A stretch of 64,000 bases of DNA from Odobenus rosmarus divergens (lineage: Eukaryota > Chordata > Mammalia > Carnivora > Odobenidae): positions 1,283,149 to 1,347,148 of the forward strand of contig NW_004450460.1 of the NCBI RefSeq assembly GCF_000321225.1, read 5' to 3'. Shown here piece by piece: positions 35,786-48,080 of the stretch; positions within the stretch are counted from its first letter, which is position 1, and the number at the start of each line of letters is the position of its first letter. Below the pieces are notes generated by a model, which searched no databases, was not told the origin of the DNA, and saw nothing but the letters and a program-made list of their open reading frames with translations. A program made the position numbers and the translations under genes.

Positions 35786-36130
35786 TGCAGATATTCTCTG
35801 GCTCTTCAAGCCCATTTTGGATCTCAGTCTTCGCCGAAGCGTGTCAGCATGAAGATATTCACAAACAAGGATGTCTACTCTGCTGCATTATGTGTCATGG
35901 AAACAGCAAAACAATACAAAACAGATGATCTGGAAATAATGTGATTTTCCACCAACAGGGTAATTGTTTCATGCACGGTGATACACCTACATGATGGAAC
36001 ATTGTGCAAGCGTGGGACAGAATGAGCCACATCGACATATGTGAGCTGAAAGTATTCCTGTTTTGGAGACACACAAGGTATCGGCACACGTGTCCACCTT
36101 AACATGCAACGCTGGGAGAGGGTTTATTCC
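35786..36130 (+). repeat. Ancient LINE 3' end fragment (L1M-like)
   Basis: 'caccaacagggtaattgttt', 'atgatggaacattgtgcaag' and 'gagccacatcgacatatgtg' resemble the sense 3' end of old L1 copies. Highly diverged. Confidence 0.5.
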
Positions 36131-38435
36131 GAAAACGGGCTAATGTCGGCAGTGCACGATGGGGATTTGAGGAAGCTCAGAGAAGTTTTCACTCTTAATT
36201 TATTTGCCACTATGTTGTTCACCTCGTAACAACAATTGGACAGTCCTTCTATAAAGAAAGCAGTTAACAAAGTAAGGGAATCCTGTTGGGATGCAGGACA
36301 ACGCCCACACTGGGATCCTCTCCTTCAGTTAAAGCAGTTCATAGACGAATTAGAGACAAAGTTTCTAACTGAATAAATGTAAAAAAAAAAAGAAGGAAAA
36401 GAAAGCAAAAGGAAGTGAATTGATAAAGATAAAGGCATAAATTAAAGAAATAGGAAAGAAAGAAAAATCCAGAAAACTTGACAGAACGGAGAGCTGGTGT
36501 TTGGTCCTTGACAAGGTCTTGGCAAGTCTGGCTGAGAAAGAGAAGCAGCCCGGCCTGGGGGCTGGATGCTGTGTGTGCCTCTGCCCTCTTCCTGGAGGGA
36601 GACGTGGTTTACACGTGCAGTGGCAGCTGGGACAAGGTAAATACACAAACCCCAAACTTCACAGCTACACCTGACATTGTCGGGGACCCAAGGGGCCAAG
36701 TATGGAATAACCAGATATACATTTAACAGAAAGATACAGAGCCACAGGCCATAAGCTCGAACGCCAAATTAACTCACTTTATTTATTAATAAACTATAGG
36801 GAAGAATGGAAAGTCCCACCACAGATCTGTTCTGGAAGATGTAACATCATGGAGGGCCGTCACCCCCCGTCACCCCCCGCCCCTTTGCCCTCATTCACAC
36901 AGTCCCCAAGAGAAAACCCACTTCACAGCGATCGGTCCAGCCTCTGTGGATGCTTTTAGCTTTTATTCTAAGTCCAGCGGGGTGCCTTTGAGGCTTTGAA
37001 GAGGGGAGTGTGAGGGGCTGGTTTGTGTTTGTTAGAGGCCCCTGTCGCTGTGAAGACGGGCTGTCAGAGGAGAAAGAATGGGGGGGACCCGCCAAATCCC
37101 TGGGCACCCTACAGGTGATGGCGGCTGTGACGGCTGGAGGGGGCCATCAGCCAGGCTCTGAGATGCGCGTTTTGGAGCAGGAATGACAGGGCCCTCTGAT
37201 GGATGGGTGTGGAGCCAGTCCCCAGCAGGACAAGTGGGCCGGCTACTCACCAGGGGCCCGTGGCACCAGCTCCCACAATGGGGGAAGGTGTCTGGAGTGC
37301 GTGCGGGGACGCAGGTGTCCGAGAGGTGCCCGGAGTGCCAGGCACAGAGTGGGCCATGCACACGCCGCGGGCCGGGGCAGGGGTGTGGGGTCTCCGGCGT
37401 ACAGATGACAAAGACAGAGGAGCAGGGCTGGACGGGGGGAGGGGAAGAAAGCAAGAAGGGGGGAAGCAAGAGCAGGAGGGGGAAGCGAGGCCATGGGGAA
37501 ATCCACACCTAGCAGAGAAGGAGAAGCCGCTGAAGGAGGACTAAGCAGAAAGCTGGGAGGGAAGCTGGGAGGGGTCCGTTCGAGGGAGGGGTGGTTGGGA
37601 GGATGGCTGTGGACACTGAGGGACAGGAGAGCCAAGAAGTGTCTTTGGTGGTCTGGAAGATCTGTGCTGGGTGACGGGTCCCATCTGACTCAGAGGCTAA
37701 CAGACAAGCACACTCACCGTGGCCCACAGGCTCCGGCTGCCAGTGTAACCCAGGCACCTGCAGCTCCCCTCAGAAGGACCTTGCTCCAGCCAGGGCTCTG
37801 TCCATCCCGGATCAGACAAAGGATTCACTGCTGCCCAGCAAGCAGCAGGAACATCAGCACACTGGCAGACCGTTCTTTGCCCCCAGGACCCCAGCTGGGA
37901 TGGGGACACAGTGACAATAGGCCCAGATGACCTGTGCACAGGCGGAAATACCGTACCAAGTAGCAAACAGTGTGGCATACAGCACACCTGTCCACCCCTG
38001 CCTGGAGCAGCAAGGGGGGCAGCAAGCAGCAAGCCGTGCAGTGGGCAGCAAGCCCTGCAGTGGGCAGCAAGCTGTGCAGCCAGCAGTAATGGGCAGCAAG
38101 CAAATTCCTCCCCCCACCTGGGGGCAGGCAGCTGCAGGGTGGTCACACTGTGCTTGCCTCCACCCACGGAGCCGCCTGTGTGACCGGCTACAGAAAGGGT
38201 TCAGCATCAGGGTCTGGTCAGGCCTTGTTGTTCAGAGCACACAGCAAGGGCGTACGTGGATGCTCGGGGCCCATGGGGACTGCCTGCCCCATCAGGACCA
38301 CAGCATTACATAAGCTGAATAACACAATCCGTGTTGTCAGCGTCCTGGTGTTGCGTGTTCCCTGAATGCCAGAAGTTTGCTAGCACACTGCTGCCCATGT
38401 GCGCAGGTGTGGATGCTGGGCTGGGCTGCAGCGTT
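36131..38435. other. Unassigned sequence flanking the left arm, with a small CAGCAAGC-type tandem tract
   Basis: No gene recognised. A tandem tract at about 38,008-38,105 repeats GGGCAGCAAGC with TGCAGT spacers. Frames at 37,032-37,930 overlap on both strands and have Pro/Gly/Arg-rich composition. Confidence 0.4.
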
Positions 38436-39645
38436 TAGTGCCTGGCAGGGCTGGGGATGCAGGAGAGGGGGACGCTACAGGACTTCCAGTCGGGGCCATG
38501 GCTGTCAACCCTACACATCCAGAGTCACAGCATCCCGCCCACCGAGGATTGGTTTTCCCCTGGATCCTCCCTCTGGGATAAAGCCATTGGTTCTTGGCAC
38601 TGAGAGCCTTAGTGTTACCAACGGGCCCCGACAGCCAGTACGGGCCACCGTGGGTCAGCTGGACGGAAGGGCTGCGTGACACGTGTGTGTTCTGGAATGA
38701 TGGAGTGGGTCCCTTCCCAGCTGTGACAAGCGGGGAAGGGGCGATGACAGGATTCAGCCACCACACGACCGTGCGAACCATATCTCTCCATCAGTGCCGG
38801 TGACCCGCGCATGTTTACCGCTCCCCGCCCGCCCGTTGCACGGCCCATGAGAAAAGACATGGACTTGCACTTGCTACTTCGCACACGGAAGCGCGGTTTG
38901 CATCTGTCCCCCTGAACACGTGCCGCTTTGTCATTAAGGAAAACAAACACAGGCATTGAAAAATCACCCCAGCTGGGTTCACAGCCCCGCCAACTCCAAG
39001 TGCAGGAAACCCCAGCTCGGCGCGATGTCGAGGTCTGTTACCACCCCTACCTGGAGAACTTGAGAATTCAAGCACCAAACCCACCCAAAAAGAGCAAAGC
39101 AAAATGTTCATTTAGTCAAAGAGGATGAAGCTGCCGGAGAGAAGGCGAGAGAGACAGAGCAAGGGCCGTGTGCCCTCCCGGCAGCGATGCCGCACCAGGG
39201 ACCGAGTCTGCGCTCGGAGCAGGTGCTCGCCAGGGCCGGGGCAGCGGGGGCCACTCTGCCCTCAGCTGGTGGAGCCCCCCCACCCCCGGCCACCAAGGGC
39301 TCCTGGGCTCCGAGACAGCAGTTTCCCCGCCACATCCGTATCTCCAGGGCAGGACGACGCGACTTCCATGAGCTGTGTCCACGGGAGACTCTGACACAAC
39401 AGCGGGGGTGGGGGGCGGGAGATTACGAAGCCCCTGGGGTCCTGGGTGTGAAAAGACTGATCTCAGGGGAGCGTGGAGAGTCTGCCGTTTGCATAATCAC
39501 GCGTGTTGCAAGGAGCAGTCAGGACCTGCAGAGAAGAAGCGGGGTGATGGCGGGCACGTCTGGGTGCTGAGCCCACGGTCCTGCTCCTTCAGGTCCCGTG
39601 CTCTCCCACAACAGAGCAGGGCCGTCTGACTCCCCACGTGTCGTG

Positions 39646-39651
39646 TTTATT
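39646..39651 (-). terminator. AATAAA poly(A)-like signal in the left arm
   Basis: On the minus strand ACAAATAAACACG follows the stop codon of a 123-codon frame (39,665-40,036) by about 14 bases, with a GT-rich stretch after it. The right arm has the same at 59,477-59,482. It may be a chance or ancestral transcript end. Confidence 0.35.
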
Positions 39652-40627
39652 TGTAAAGAGGCAGCTAGACCAGCAGACCCCGAGTGGCGGGGGCGGCGGC
39701 CAGACAGGACGGCAGGTCTGGGTCACAGCTACTCAGGGCCGAGCCGTAGAGCCCGTGGGGGCTAGGGACCGAGCGGCAGCGGGGCGGAGGCCCTGCCTCC
39801 TGTCCCGTGAGCGGTGGTGGCTGATGGGGACACGCGTCTGGGTCCCTGGACGGGAGCTGCAGACCCTCGCCGACCGCTGAGCACTGCAACAGGAGGGGGG
39901 TGTCAGCGCCCAACAGGACAGAGTGGACGAGGTAGCCTGCCTGACCTGCTGCCCCGAGCTGGCATGTGGGGGTGCCCGGCAAAGGACGGAGCGCCAGGAC
40001 CGCGGGCTCCCCGACCTGCGTGTTCCTGTGGGGCATGAAGCCTCAGCAGATGGTCACATGGCGGGTGGGTGCCGCTCAGACCAGCTCCGTGGGGAGCGCG
40101 GTGACTCGGTCCAGCCACGGCAGGGTGTCACAGAAGGTGCTAGAAGGACGTGGGTCTGAAGCACAGTTGGCGTCACACCCACGGGCATGAGACCGCCTGG
40201 GCGTGGCCAGCAGCCCGAGGACAGAGACCCCAGGACATCCCGTTCGGCAGCGTGCAGGGCAGGAGGGGTCACTTGGCCCAGAGTGGGTGTCCGCGGGGGC
40301 GGCACGGGCCCCCGGGAGCGTGAGGAGGATGCCCGCATCCAGAGAGTCCCGGCGTCCAGGCCCGTGCGGTCGTGCTGCCTGGGATCCGAGGGCGAGAGGG
40401 ACGGGAGACCCGGGGACCCTGGTCAGGGAGGGAGAACGCGTGCGCTGAGGACAACAGAGGACCAGCTAACCGCGGGGCAGGGGCAGCTCTCCCGGGTGAC
40501 GGAGGAGGAAGGAGGCTGTCCTCACAGGGGAGAGGACGATGGTAGGACGTGGACCTGGACCTGGAGGTTTGGTCCAGCTCCCTGGAGAAGGAGGACCCGA
40601 GACCAGCGTCTGGGACCAGGTGCAGCC

Positions 40628-40795
40628 GGTGGACGCCTGGCCCGAGGCTGGGCCCCGGGGGCCTGGGGACACCAGCAGGGTGTCTCTCGCGGCACCCCAG
40701 CCCCACGGCCCCCGGAACAGCCCGTCAGCCCGCGGTTCTAGCAGCTTGAGGGCAGAGTGGGTCGGAGGGGCAGGTGGGGAGTAGCGGGTCCGGGG
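40628..40795 (-). pseudogene. KRTAP5P: KRTAP5 relic in the left arm, start codon lost
   Basis: This is the mirror image of the relic at 58,333-58,500. The minus strand has the KRTAP5 5' UTR pattern (CACCTGCCCCTCCGACCC, then CTGCCCTCAAG) and AGAACCGCGGGCTG where the live copies have AGAACCATGGGCTG. The start ATG is GCG (40,731-40,733). After it GGGCTGTTCCGGGGGC matches GTGGCTGTTCCGGAGGC, then similarity fades. No Cys frame survives. Confidence 0.7.
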
Positions 40796-41879
40796 CCTGC
40801 ACCCCGGGTCCCCCGTGCACGGGGGCCTCTCCGTCTGTGGACAACCCTGGGTCCCGCTGCCCACTCTGAGCCTCTGCTCACAGGACACCCCAGAGGTTTC
40901 AGCCATCGTGTCCAGCGCCTGCCCCGATGCGGGGGCTGGACAAGGCCCCCCGCCCTCCACCGAGGGCCTGCTCCCCGGGCTGACGGCCGGCTGGGTTTGC
41001 TCCCCACCTGCACTGCCGGCCTGGGCTGTGGCTGACCACCCGCAGGGCCGGGCCAGGGGCTGATGCGTCCCCCAGATGGGGCCGTCCGGAGATGGCGAGG
41101 CTCGTGTGATGGTGCAGACGGTCCCCGGGGACCCCAGAGACCTGCAGAACATTACCCCAAATGAAAGGGAAGGAGAGGGAGAGACAGACGCGGTGTCCTG
41201 TAAACAGTCTGATTTCTCGATGTAAACCAGATTCTGGCCCGGGACGTCAGGTAAACATCTGTGCCAGAGCCCGGGCCCCCCACCTCCGGGGAGGCCCAGC
41301 GGTCTGCATCGCCTACTCTGGGACACGTCAGAGTGACCGCCGAGACATTTCGTAATTAGGCAAAATTGGTCTTGCATTCCTTCCCTAAATCCCCAAGATC
41401 TCTGCAATTTCAGGTCTTCTCAAAAATGAAAACATTGGTAATTCAATGACACAAGTGAAAAAAGCATAGGATGTTCTCTCAACTGGAAAATACCAATTAA
41501 GGAAGCAATTCTGATTTTCCACCCACCTCGGGCTGAGCGGGGAGCTTATCTCTGGGGAGAGGGATCCGCGGGGACCAGGGCCCCTCGAGGCCCGAGGCCG
41601 GGGCTTCTCCCGAGAGCGTTGCCCGGCGGCCGGGCTCCGAGGAGGGTCGGGGGCTTCTGCGGGGGCGCCGGGAAAGGCTGCGGCGGGCCCTGCTGTCTGA
41701 GGTGGGCGTTGGGGACGGGCCCTGACACGGCATCCCGCTGTGTGGCAGCACCAAGGACAGTGTCCTGGGCCCTGGGCAGCCTCGGTGGGTGATGGGTTTC
41801 CCTGCAGGCTGGCCGTGTCCCCCCACCTGGTCCCGGCTCCTGCGGGGGCCTCGGACTCCTCTGCAGGGGGCGGGGGGTC

Positions 41880-43417
41880 ATCTAGTCACCGACTGTACCC
41901 ACATTCTGGCTCCAGGAGCCTCCCCCTGCTCATGGCCCAGTTCAGCTTATGGTCCCATCCTGTGCAGTTTCCTCTCATCTCTGAGGTGTGCGTGGATCCC
42001 GCCCTGGGTCGGCTGTGCTAACTGGGGGTTTCCGAATCTCTCACTGCTGCCAAGCCAGGAGTAGTTGACATCTTTCAGGGTCAGAGGCCCCCACTGGTCC
42101 CAGGGACTCAAATGCAGGGAGAGTGTTACTGGGTCTCATGTGTGACCCTGACCTCCAGGACCAGCTTTGAGGCCACATCCTGCTTGTCCCACATGCTCAC
42201 AATCATTTTTACGTTTCCAAAGGTTGAGTAAAAATCAAAAACAGTATAATATGTTGTGACACATGAAAATTATATGAAGGTCAAATTTCAGTGCCCGCAC
42301 AGAATGCTGTGCCGGAGCGGAGGGCCCCCAGCATTTCCAGACCGTTTGTGGCCACTTTCCTGCCATGAAGGCAGAGCTGACTCGTTGACCTGTTGACACA
42401 AAATGAACAAAGCTCTTAGAATTTTTTTTAAAAGAAAGGAAGAGAATTTCATCGGAGCCCGGGTGAGGTCGGCTGCCAGGATGCACAATCTTCATGAAGA
42501 AGGGGGGCTCGGGGGAAGGGATGTGGAGTACGGGATTATCAATGGTCTTTGTTGCATCAGGACTTACAAATCCCCAGGACAAAGGACAAACTTTATCTGA
42601 TGTGTTAGTACGTGCAAGGTTGCAGGCTACGGAGGTACGGGATCGAAACCCGGGGAGATTTCTACTCTTATCTTCAGTTTGAAATGTTTCTTTTAGGTTA
42701 TTTGCTAACAAAGCTGATGTACCGTGTGTGCTCTGGGCAGAAATAGAGCCTGTGCTTTGAGGTTCGGTGAAGTCATTCCGACCTTGGTAAAAGTTAAAGT
42801 ATAGCTTTCCTGGGGACCCAGGGTCCACTGACATTAAAACCTAAAAATGTCCTTTATGACCCCAGAGACCATGTGGCCTGCAGAGCCTGAAATACCTATT
42901 TCCTGGGGCTGCTGAGCCCTGAGCTAAGTCCACACGCAGAAACTTTCCAGGTCCTGAGCAGAAAAGGCATGGGCCTCGGTTTCCACCTCTGCAAAGCCGC
43001 CCTCCCTCTCAACAGAGCCGATGTGCCCGTAGAAGGTGTTTGCTTCATTCCAAGTACGGCAGTGCAGACATCCTACAGCACACACACGCTTCCGGAACAC
43101 CCACTCGCGACAGGTCATCAGGTGGGGAGACTGAGGTGTGGTCTTGGTCTTCCCGGGCGTCCTGATCGTCCCATAAAGACACAGAAGTCAGTCCTGCGGA
43201 GCCTGGCTGGGGCCTGGACGTTGGGCTGGGGTGCCCAGGGAGGACTGCAGCTCCAGCCCCACAGAGGAGCAACCCTGAACACATTTCTTATCCCCTCTGA
43301 GCACGGGGGCTGCATCTTTCAATTGAACATGGTTATAGACCAGTGGTTACGGGTCTGCTTTTCTTTATTTTAGAACGTAATTGCTAGGTTCAGTGAGGTG
43401 AGAGCTAGTGTCATGGT
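41880..43417. other. Inner flank of the left arm, unassigned
   Basis: Start of the 15.4-kb spacer. No gene recognised. The overlapping frames at 42,235-42,834 and 42,969-43,373 lack motifs. Confidence 0.35.
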
Positions 43418-43832
43418 CACACACACACACACACATGTGCGGACACACACGCACACATGGACACACACACACGTGTGGACAAACACGCGGACACACACAC
43501 GCACAGACACACACGTGTGGACACACACACGCAGACACAGACGCATGGACACACACACGCACGGACACACACGCGGACACACACAGACGCATGGACACAT
43601 ACACGCAGACACACACGAACACACACACGTGCGGACACACACGGACACACACGTGAGGACACGCGCGCGGACACACACGTGCAGACATACACATGGACAC
43701 ACGTGTGGACACACACGCACGGACACACACGCACGGACACACGCGCATGGACACACACTGACACGCAGACACACACATGGACACAAACGCAGACACACAC
43801 ACATGCAACACACACACGTGGCACACACACAC
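43418..43832. repeat. CA/CG-rich simple-sequence tract, about 415 bp
   Basis: The plus strand is a near-continuous series of ACAC runs spaced by ACGTGTGGAC, ACGCACGGAC, ACGCGGAC and ATGGAC units, mostly GGACACACACG-type repeats of 10-16 bp. Nearly all of it alternates purine and pyrimidine. All six frames stay open over long stretches, giving Thr/His-rich or Cys/Val-rich pseudo-proteins that should not be annotated. Confidence 0.95.
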
Positions 43833-44224
43833 ACGGGTCTGGGCATGCCAACACCACTGCACTGTGACCCATGGTTGTGTATGAAAGTACGGCTGGGTCA
43901 GAGAGGGTGGTGTGCTGTGGTCACTCTACAGAAAGAATGAACCCCAACCCAAAAGTTGGTTCCTGCGTCAAGCCTGCTGATGCCACGTTCAGAGCAAGAA
44001 GGACGGGTCCTGGACACGATGGGGCTTCTGGGCAGAGCGGCAGCTCCGGGAAAGCAGCGGCGTGGGGCTTTAACTGGGGGAGGGGGTCCCTTGCATGGGC
44101 AGGCGGCCGCAGGGTGTGTGCTACTCCGTACTGTCCCCGTCAAGCCCTTGCCTGCCCTGGGCCGACTCTGGACACGCTGTTTACCACCACCCATGCATGC
44201 CAGGCGGTCTCGTGACAAGCCTGA

Positions 44225-44345
44225 GGCCAGCATCTGTGCCCCCAGCCCCATTTCACATGTGAGGAAACTGAAGCTCACAGAAACCAAGTAGCCAGCCCAA
44301 GGTCACACCTAACGAGGGGCCAAGGCCCAGCACCTCCAAAAGCTC
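44225..44345 (+). repeat. MIR fragment
   Basis: 'ccatttcacatgtgaggaaa' through 'agcccaaggtcacacctaac' matches the MIR core in plus orientation. Confidence 0.7.
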
Positions 44346-44734
44346 TGATTGCATCAGACGCGTGCGCGGACATCAGTAACGAATCAGGATGATGTAATAC
44401 CTCTGCAGAGCCAAACACATTTTCTTCTGGCTGCAGGAAAAGTACAGCGGGTCACGGTGATTCAGTCAAGGCCAGCGTGCTGTTTGCCTCACTCCGCGCG
44501 CAGCCCTTTCCCAGGTCTCAACGGACAGCCTGGGCCCCTCACGTTGGCCGGCCTTCCCGGCTCTTGCTCACTGGAGTCTCTCCCTGGAACACTGGCCTCC
44601 AAGCAGCTGTGTCCTCTGCCTGATTTCTCACGCCACGCAGGCACGGTTCACCATCAGAAGCCCCTCGAGGAACGCCACATCACCCAGCTCCCTTTTTCCT
44701 GGGAACATGGACCTCCAAGGCCCACTTTCCTTGG

Positions 44735-45055
44735 GAATCCTGTTAGCTTTCTCCAGAGACACAGAATCGACAAATACATACATTTATATGCAGATATGTC
44801 TTCTAAAGAGGTGCCTCATTCACGTATGGAGGCTGGTGCGTCCAGACTCTCCAGGGCAGGCTGAGGACCCAGGAGAACCGATGGGACAGGGAACCTTGGA
44901 GGGCCGTCTGCTGGAGAAAACCCTCTCACTTGGGGAGCTTAGTCTTTGGTTCTATGCAGGCCTTTGACTGATTGGATGAGGCCCACCCACACTGTGGAGG
45001 GCAACCGGCTTTGTACTCAAAGTCCACCGATTTTAAATGTTCTTCTCACCCCCCA
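44735..45055. repeat. Ancient interspersed repeat fragment, family uncertain
   Basis: 'ctttctccagagacacagaa', 'actgattggatgaggcccac' and 'ctcaaagtccaccgatttta' mark a widespread old mammalian repeat, related to the one at 32,355. Confidence 0.55.
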
Positions 45056-46070
45056 AATGCCAATAAGCTCACACGCAAAAGTAACCATTACAGAGCAGTT
45101 AACGTTTGTCTTGCGATGTTCAAAATAAGATTTTTCAGCAGGACATTCAGCTCGAAAGTCAGTAACAGGGCAGAGTGGGCAGGGAGAGAGGGAACATAGG
45201 TGAGTATCGAGAACCAAGCCCAGGAGACTTAGATCACGGTCTTCACTCTGGTGTGCTCAGCTTGGGAAGGAAGGAGAATCCAGCTCTGAAGACCAGGGCA
45301 ACAGCCTCCCTGCGTGCACGTGGGACACAGACAAGGCCTCTTCTGCTAACAGAACTTGCCCGATGGAAGAATTTGGGTGCAGGTGCGGGCTGCATGGCGG
45401 TGAGACAGCACGGGAGTGGCACACGCGTGGATGTGGTTCAGAGGGTAAATGTCACGTCGCATGCATTTTAACACAGTAAAAATGCGTGTGTTAAGGGAAG
45501 CTTAACACAATAAGCCACACACTCTTCAAGTGTGTAATTCTAGAAATTTTGACATGTGTTCACTCATGAAGCCATCAGCACAACCAGGGAAGGGAAGCAC
45601 CCATCACCCCAAAGGTTCCCATTGCCCTCGGTCACCATCCTCCCACCGCCCGCCCCACCCGGCCGACATGGCAACCTGGCTGAAAGGGAGTGCCCCGGTG
45701 TGCGAAGCCCACCACCTGTGTGTGTGTGTGGAGGGGATCTTGGCACGTCCAGGTCCAGGCTCCTCCATAGGAAGCCACCGTGACCGACCGTGTGTACGGG
45801 AGCCTCTTGGTTGCAGCCTCCCATTTCTCTCCGTAAGCACCTTGGGGTGGGAGTCTGGGTCACTTGGAAGGTGCTTGTTCTCCCGGCTGAGAACCCCTAA
45901 CCCGTCCTCCAAAGTGGCTGCCTCCCCGCACGTCCCCCAGCCTCGCGCCCGCGGTGCCGGCCCCACCTGCTCGCCAGCGCTCCCCAGAGCCTGGCCTTGG
46001 AATCACGGCGCTCTGTAATGAGGGTGGGCTGCAGCCCTGATTTCCCAGGACTCGCTGTCTCTTCACGTGC
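45056..46070. other. Unassigned sequence
   Basis: No gene recognised. The 162-codon frame at 45,530-46,018 overlaps a 120-codon frame on the other strand and shows no domain. Confidence 0.35.
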
Positions 46071-48080
46071 TCATTTTCCATCTGCATATTTCAGTGAACT
46101 GACTGTTCGGTTTTTGCCCATTTTTAAATTAGGATGTTTTTTCCTTCCCGTTTGAGCTATGGGAGTTATTTTTATTTTCTGGATGTGAGCCCTCTCTCAG
46201 ATTGGTGGCTTGCAAATATTTCCCCCCCATCTGTGCTTGTGTTTTCCTTCTCTCCACTGTGTCTTCTGAGGAGCTGAAGCTGCAGATTTTAATTTTGGTG
46301 GCATCTAATTGATCAGTTTGTTCTTCTACAGCTCGTGCTTTTGGCGCTGCTTCTAGAAGTCTGTGACCGACCACGTTCACAAAGACTTCCTCTATAGTTT
46401 CTTCTAGAGGCTTCTAATTTCGTGCCATACACCTAGGTCTGATGCACTCTAACTTTAATTTTACTTTTTGGGAAATGAGTATCCCATTGTTCAGCTACTG
46501 GCTACCAACCAGCGTTGAGAAGACTGTTCTTTCTCCACCGGACTCGCTTTGCAGCATTACTGAGGTCACTTGTCCGCGAGTGGGGGTCGACTTTTTCTCT
46601 CCTGATGTCAACTCCACACCATCTCAGTTGCTGAAGCTTTGGAACAAGTCTAGAGCTCAGGGACATGGGCCCCTCCATCTTTTTTCTTCTTCTTCTCAAA
46701 GTTCTTTTGTTTCTCTCTAGGTCCTTTGCGTGCCCACAGTCACCATGAATCTTATAACCACTGCGGCAGAGTTCTATGAAGGAAAAAAGCTCCTGAGGTT
46801 CAGATTGCTGGTGCACTGCGTCTAGAGACCAATTTAGGAAGAGCTGCCACCTTACTGACATTGGGATTTTGACTCGTTGACAAAATATGCATCTCAATAT
46901 ATTTGATTCAACTTTACTTTCTATCAACAGCACATTGCATTTCGTACTGTACAGGTCTTGCACACCTTTTTTCTGATTTATTCCTAAAGACTTCATATTT
47001 TCCTATAATTTTAGATTTTTTTTTCAATGTTTCAGTTGTTAATTGCTGGAATATAGAAATGCAATTGATTTTAATAGCTCTATTGAGATAGAATTCACAT
47101 ACCGCACAACTGACCCGATGACAGTGTGCAATTCAATGGTTTTCAGTATGTTCACAGATAATGCAACTATCCCCATCAGCCAACCAGCTCATGATGCAAT
47201 TCTAGAACATTCTCATCACCCCAGAAAGAAGTTCCATACCCCTTAGCTGGCACTCCCCATGGCTGCCACCGAACGACCCCACTGGCTAAGCAACCACAAA
47301 TCTGCTTCCGCTCCCTACACATCTGCAGACTCTGGACACTCAGTGGGAGTGGACCCTCGCATGTGTGGTCTTCCGTGTCTGGCGTATTTCACTGAGCATG
47401 ATGTCTTTAAGGTCCATCCACATTGTGACCCTCAGGTGTCAGAGCTTCCCTCCTTTGGTGGCTGAGGAATATTCCATTGTGTGGGTAGAGCACGTTTTGT
47501 TAATGTGTTCATCAGCTGATGGACATTTCGGTGTCCTCACTGCTTGGTTGTTACGAAAACTGCCAAACTGGTTTCCAAAGTCCCCACATCATCTTATATT
47601 CCCACCAACAATATACGTGGTTCCCATTTTGCCACATCCCTGACAACACGTATTGGATTCCCATCTGCTGAAACTTGTGCTTCCGTGTCTGTGAGGAATA
47701 CTGGTTTGTGGTCCATCTGCTCTTGGTACAAGGGTGATTCTAGCTCCCAGAACTGCTCTTGATTTTCCTGGGGGAGCCTGTGCAGAGGCTACACCATGTC
47801 TCTGCTGAACGGGGGGTAAAATCTACCCTTGAAGCATTCCGGCCCCTGCTTTTCCTTGTCAGGACACTTGTAACTACAAATTTCATTTCCTAGACAGACA
47901 TCAGGCCGTTTGGTGTATCCGTTTCTTCTGTGGAGAGCTTTGGTGGGTTTTGTGTCTTTCAGGAAATTTGTCCAGGATGCTGAAGTTGTCAAATTTATTG
48001 ACATAGAGTTGTTTGTAAGATTCCCTGTTACCCTTTGCAGTGCTGTCACCACTCACTGCTGATTCTCTCCCTCTCTTTCC
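46071..48080 (-). repeat. L1 fragments, antisense, degenerate
   Basis: Antisense L1 text: 'tttttgcccatttttaaatt', 'ggtggcttgcaaatatttcc', an L1 3' UTR-like part at 47,070-47,690 ('agatagaattcacataccgc', 'cattctcatcaccccagaaa') and more ORF2 at 47,930-48,050 ('tttgtccaggatgctgaag'). Order implies more than one copy. Confidence 0.75.

Larger units (their letters stand above)
38436..41879 (-). repeat. Left arm of a 3,444-bp inverted repeat
   Basis: The reverse complement of this block aligns with 57,249-60,692 with no indel: every matched pair of positions sums to 99,128 from one end to the other. I counted about 27 mismatches by reading matching frames and flanks, so identity is about 99%. Mismatches crowd at the two ends (about seven in the last 30-40 bases at 41,850-41,879 and about seven within 38,436-38,510). 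The arm is GC- and CpG-rich, unlike the L1-bearing spacer. It holds a KRTAP5 relic at about 40,628-40,795. Confidence 0.95.

Noticed and set aside
37032..37930. Possible gene from several 100-160 codon frames
   Set aside because: Plus and minus frames cover the same bases, composition is Pro/Gly/Arg/Ser-rich, and no start context, splice structure or family motif supports one over the others.
43365..43940. Cys/Val-rich and Thr/His-rich frames up to 180 codons, resembling Cys-rich proteins
   Set aside because: They are direct translations of a CA/CG simple repeat, open in several frames on both strands. They are not KRTAP genes.
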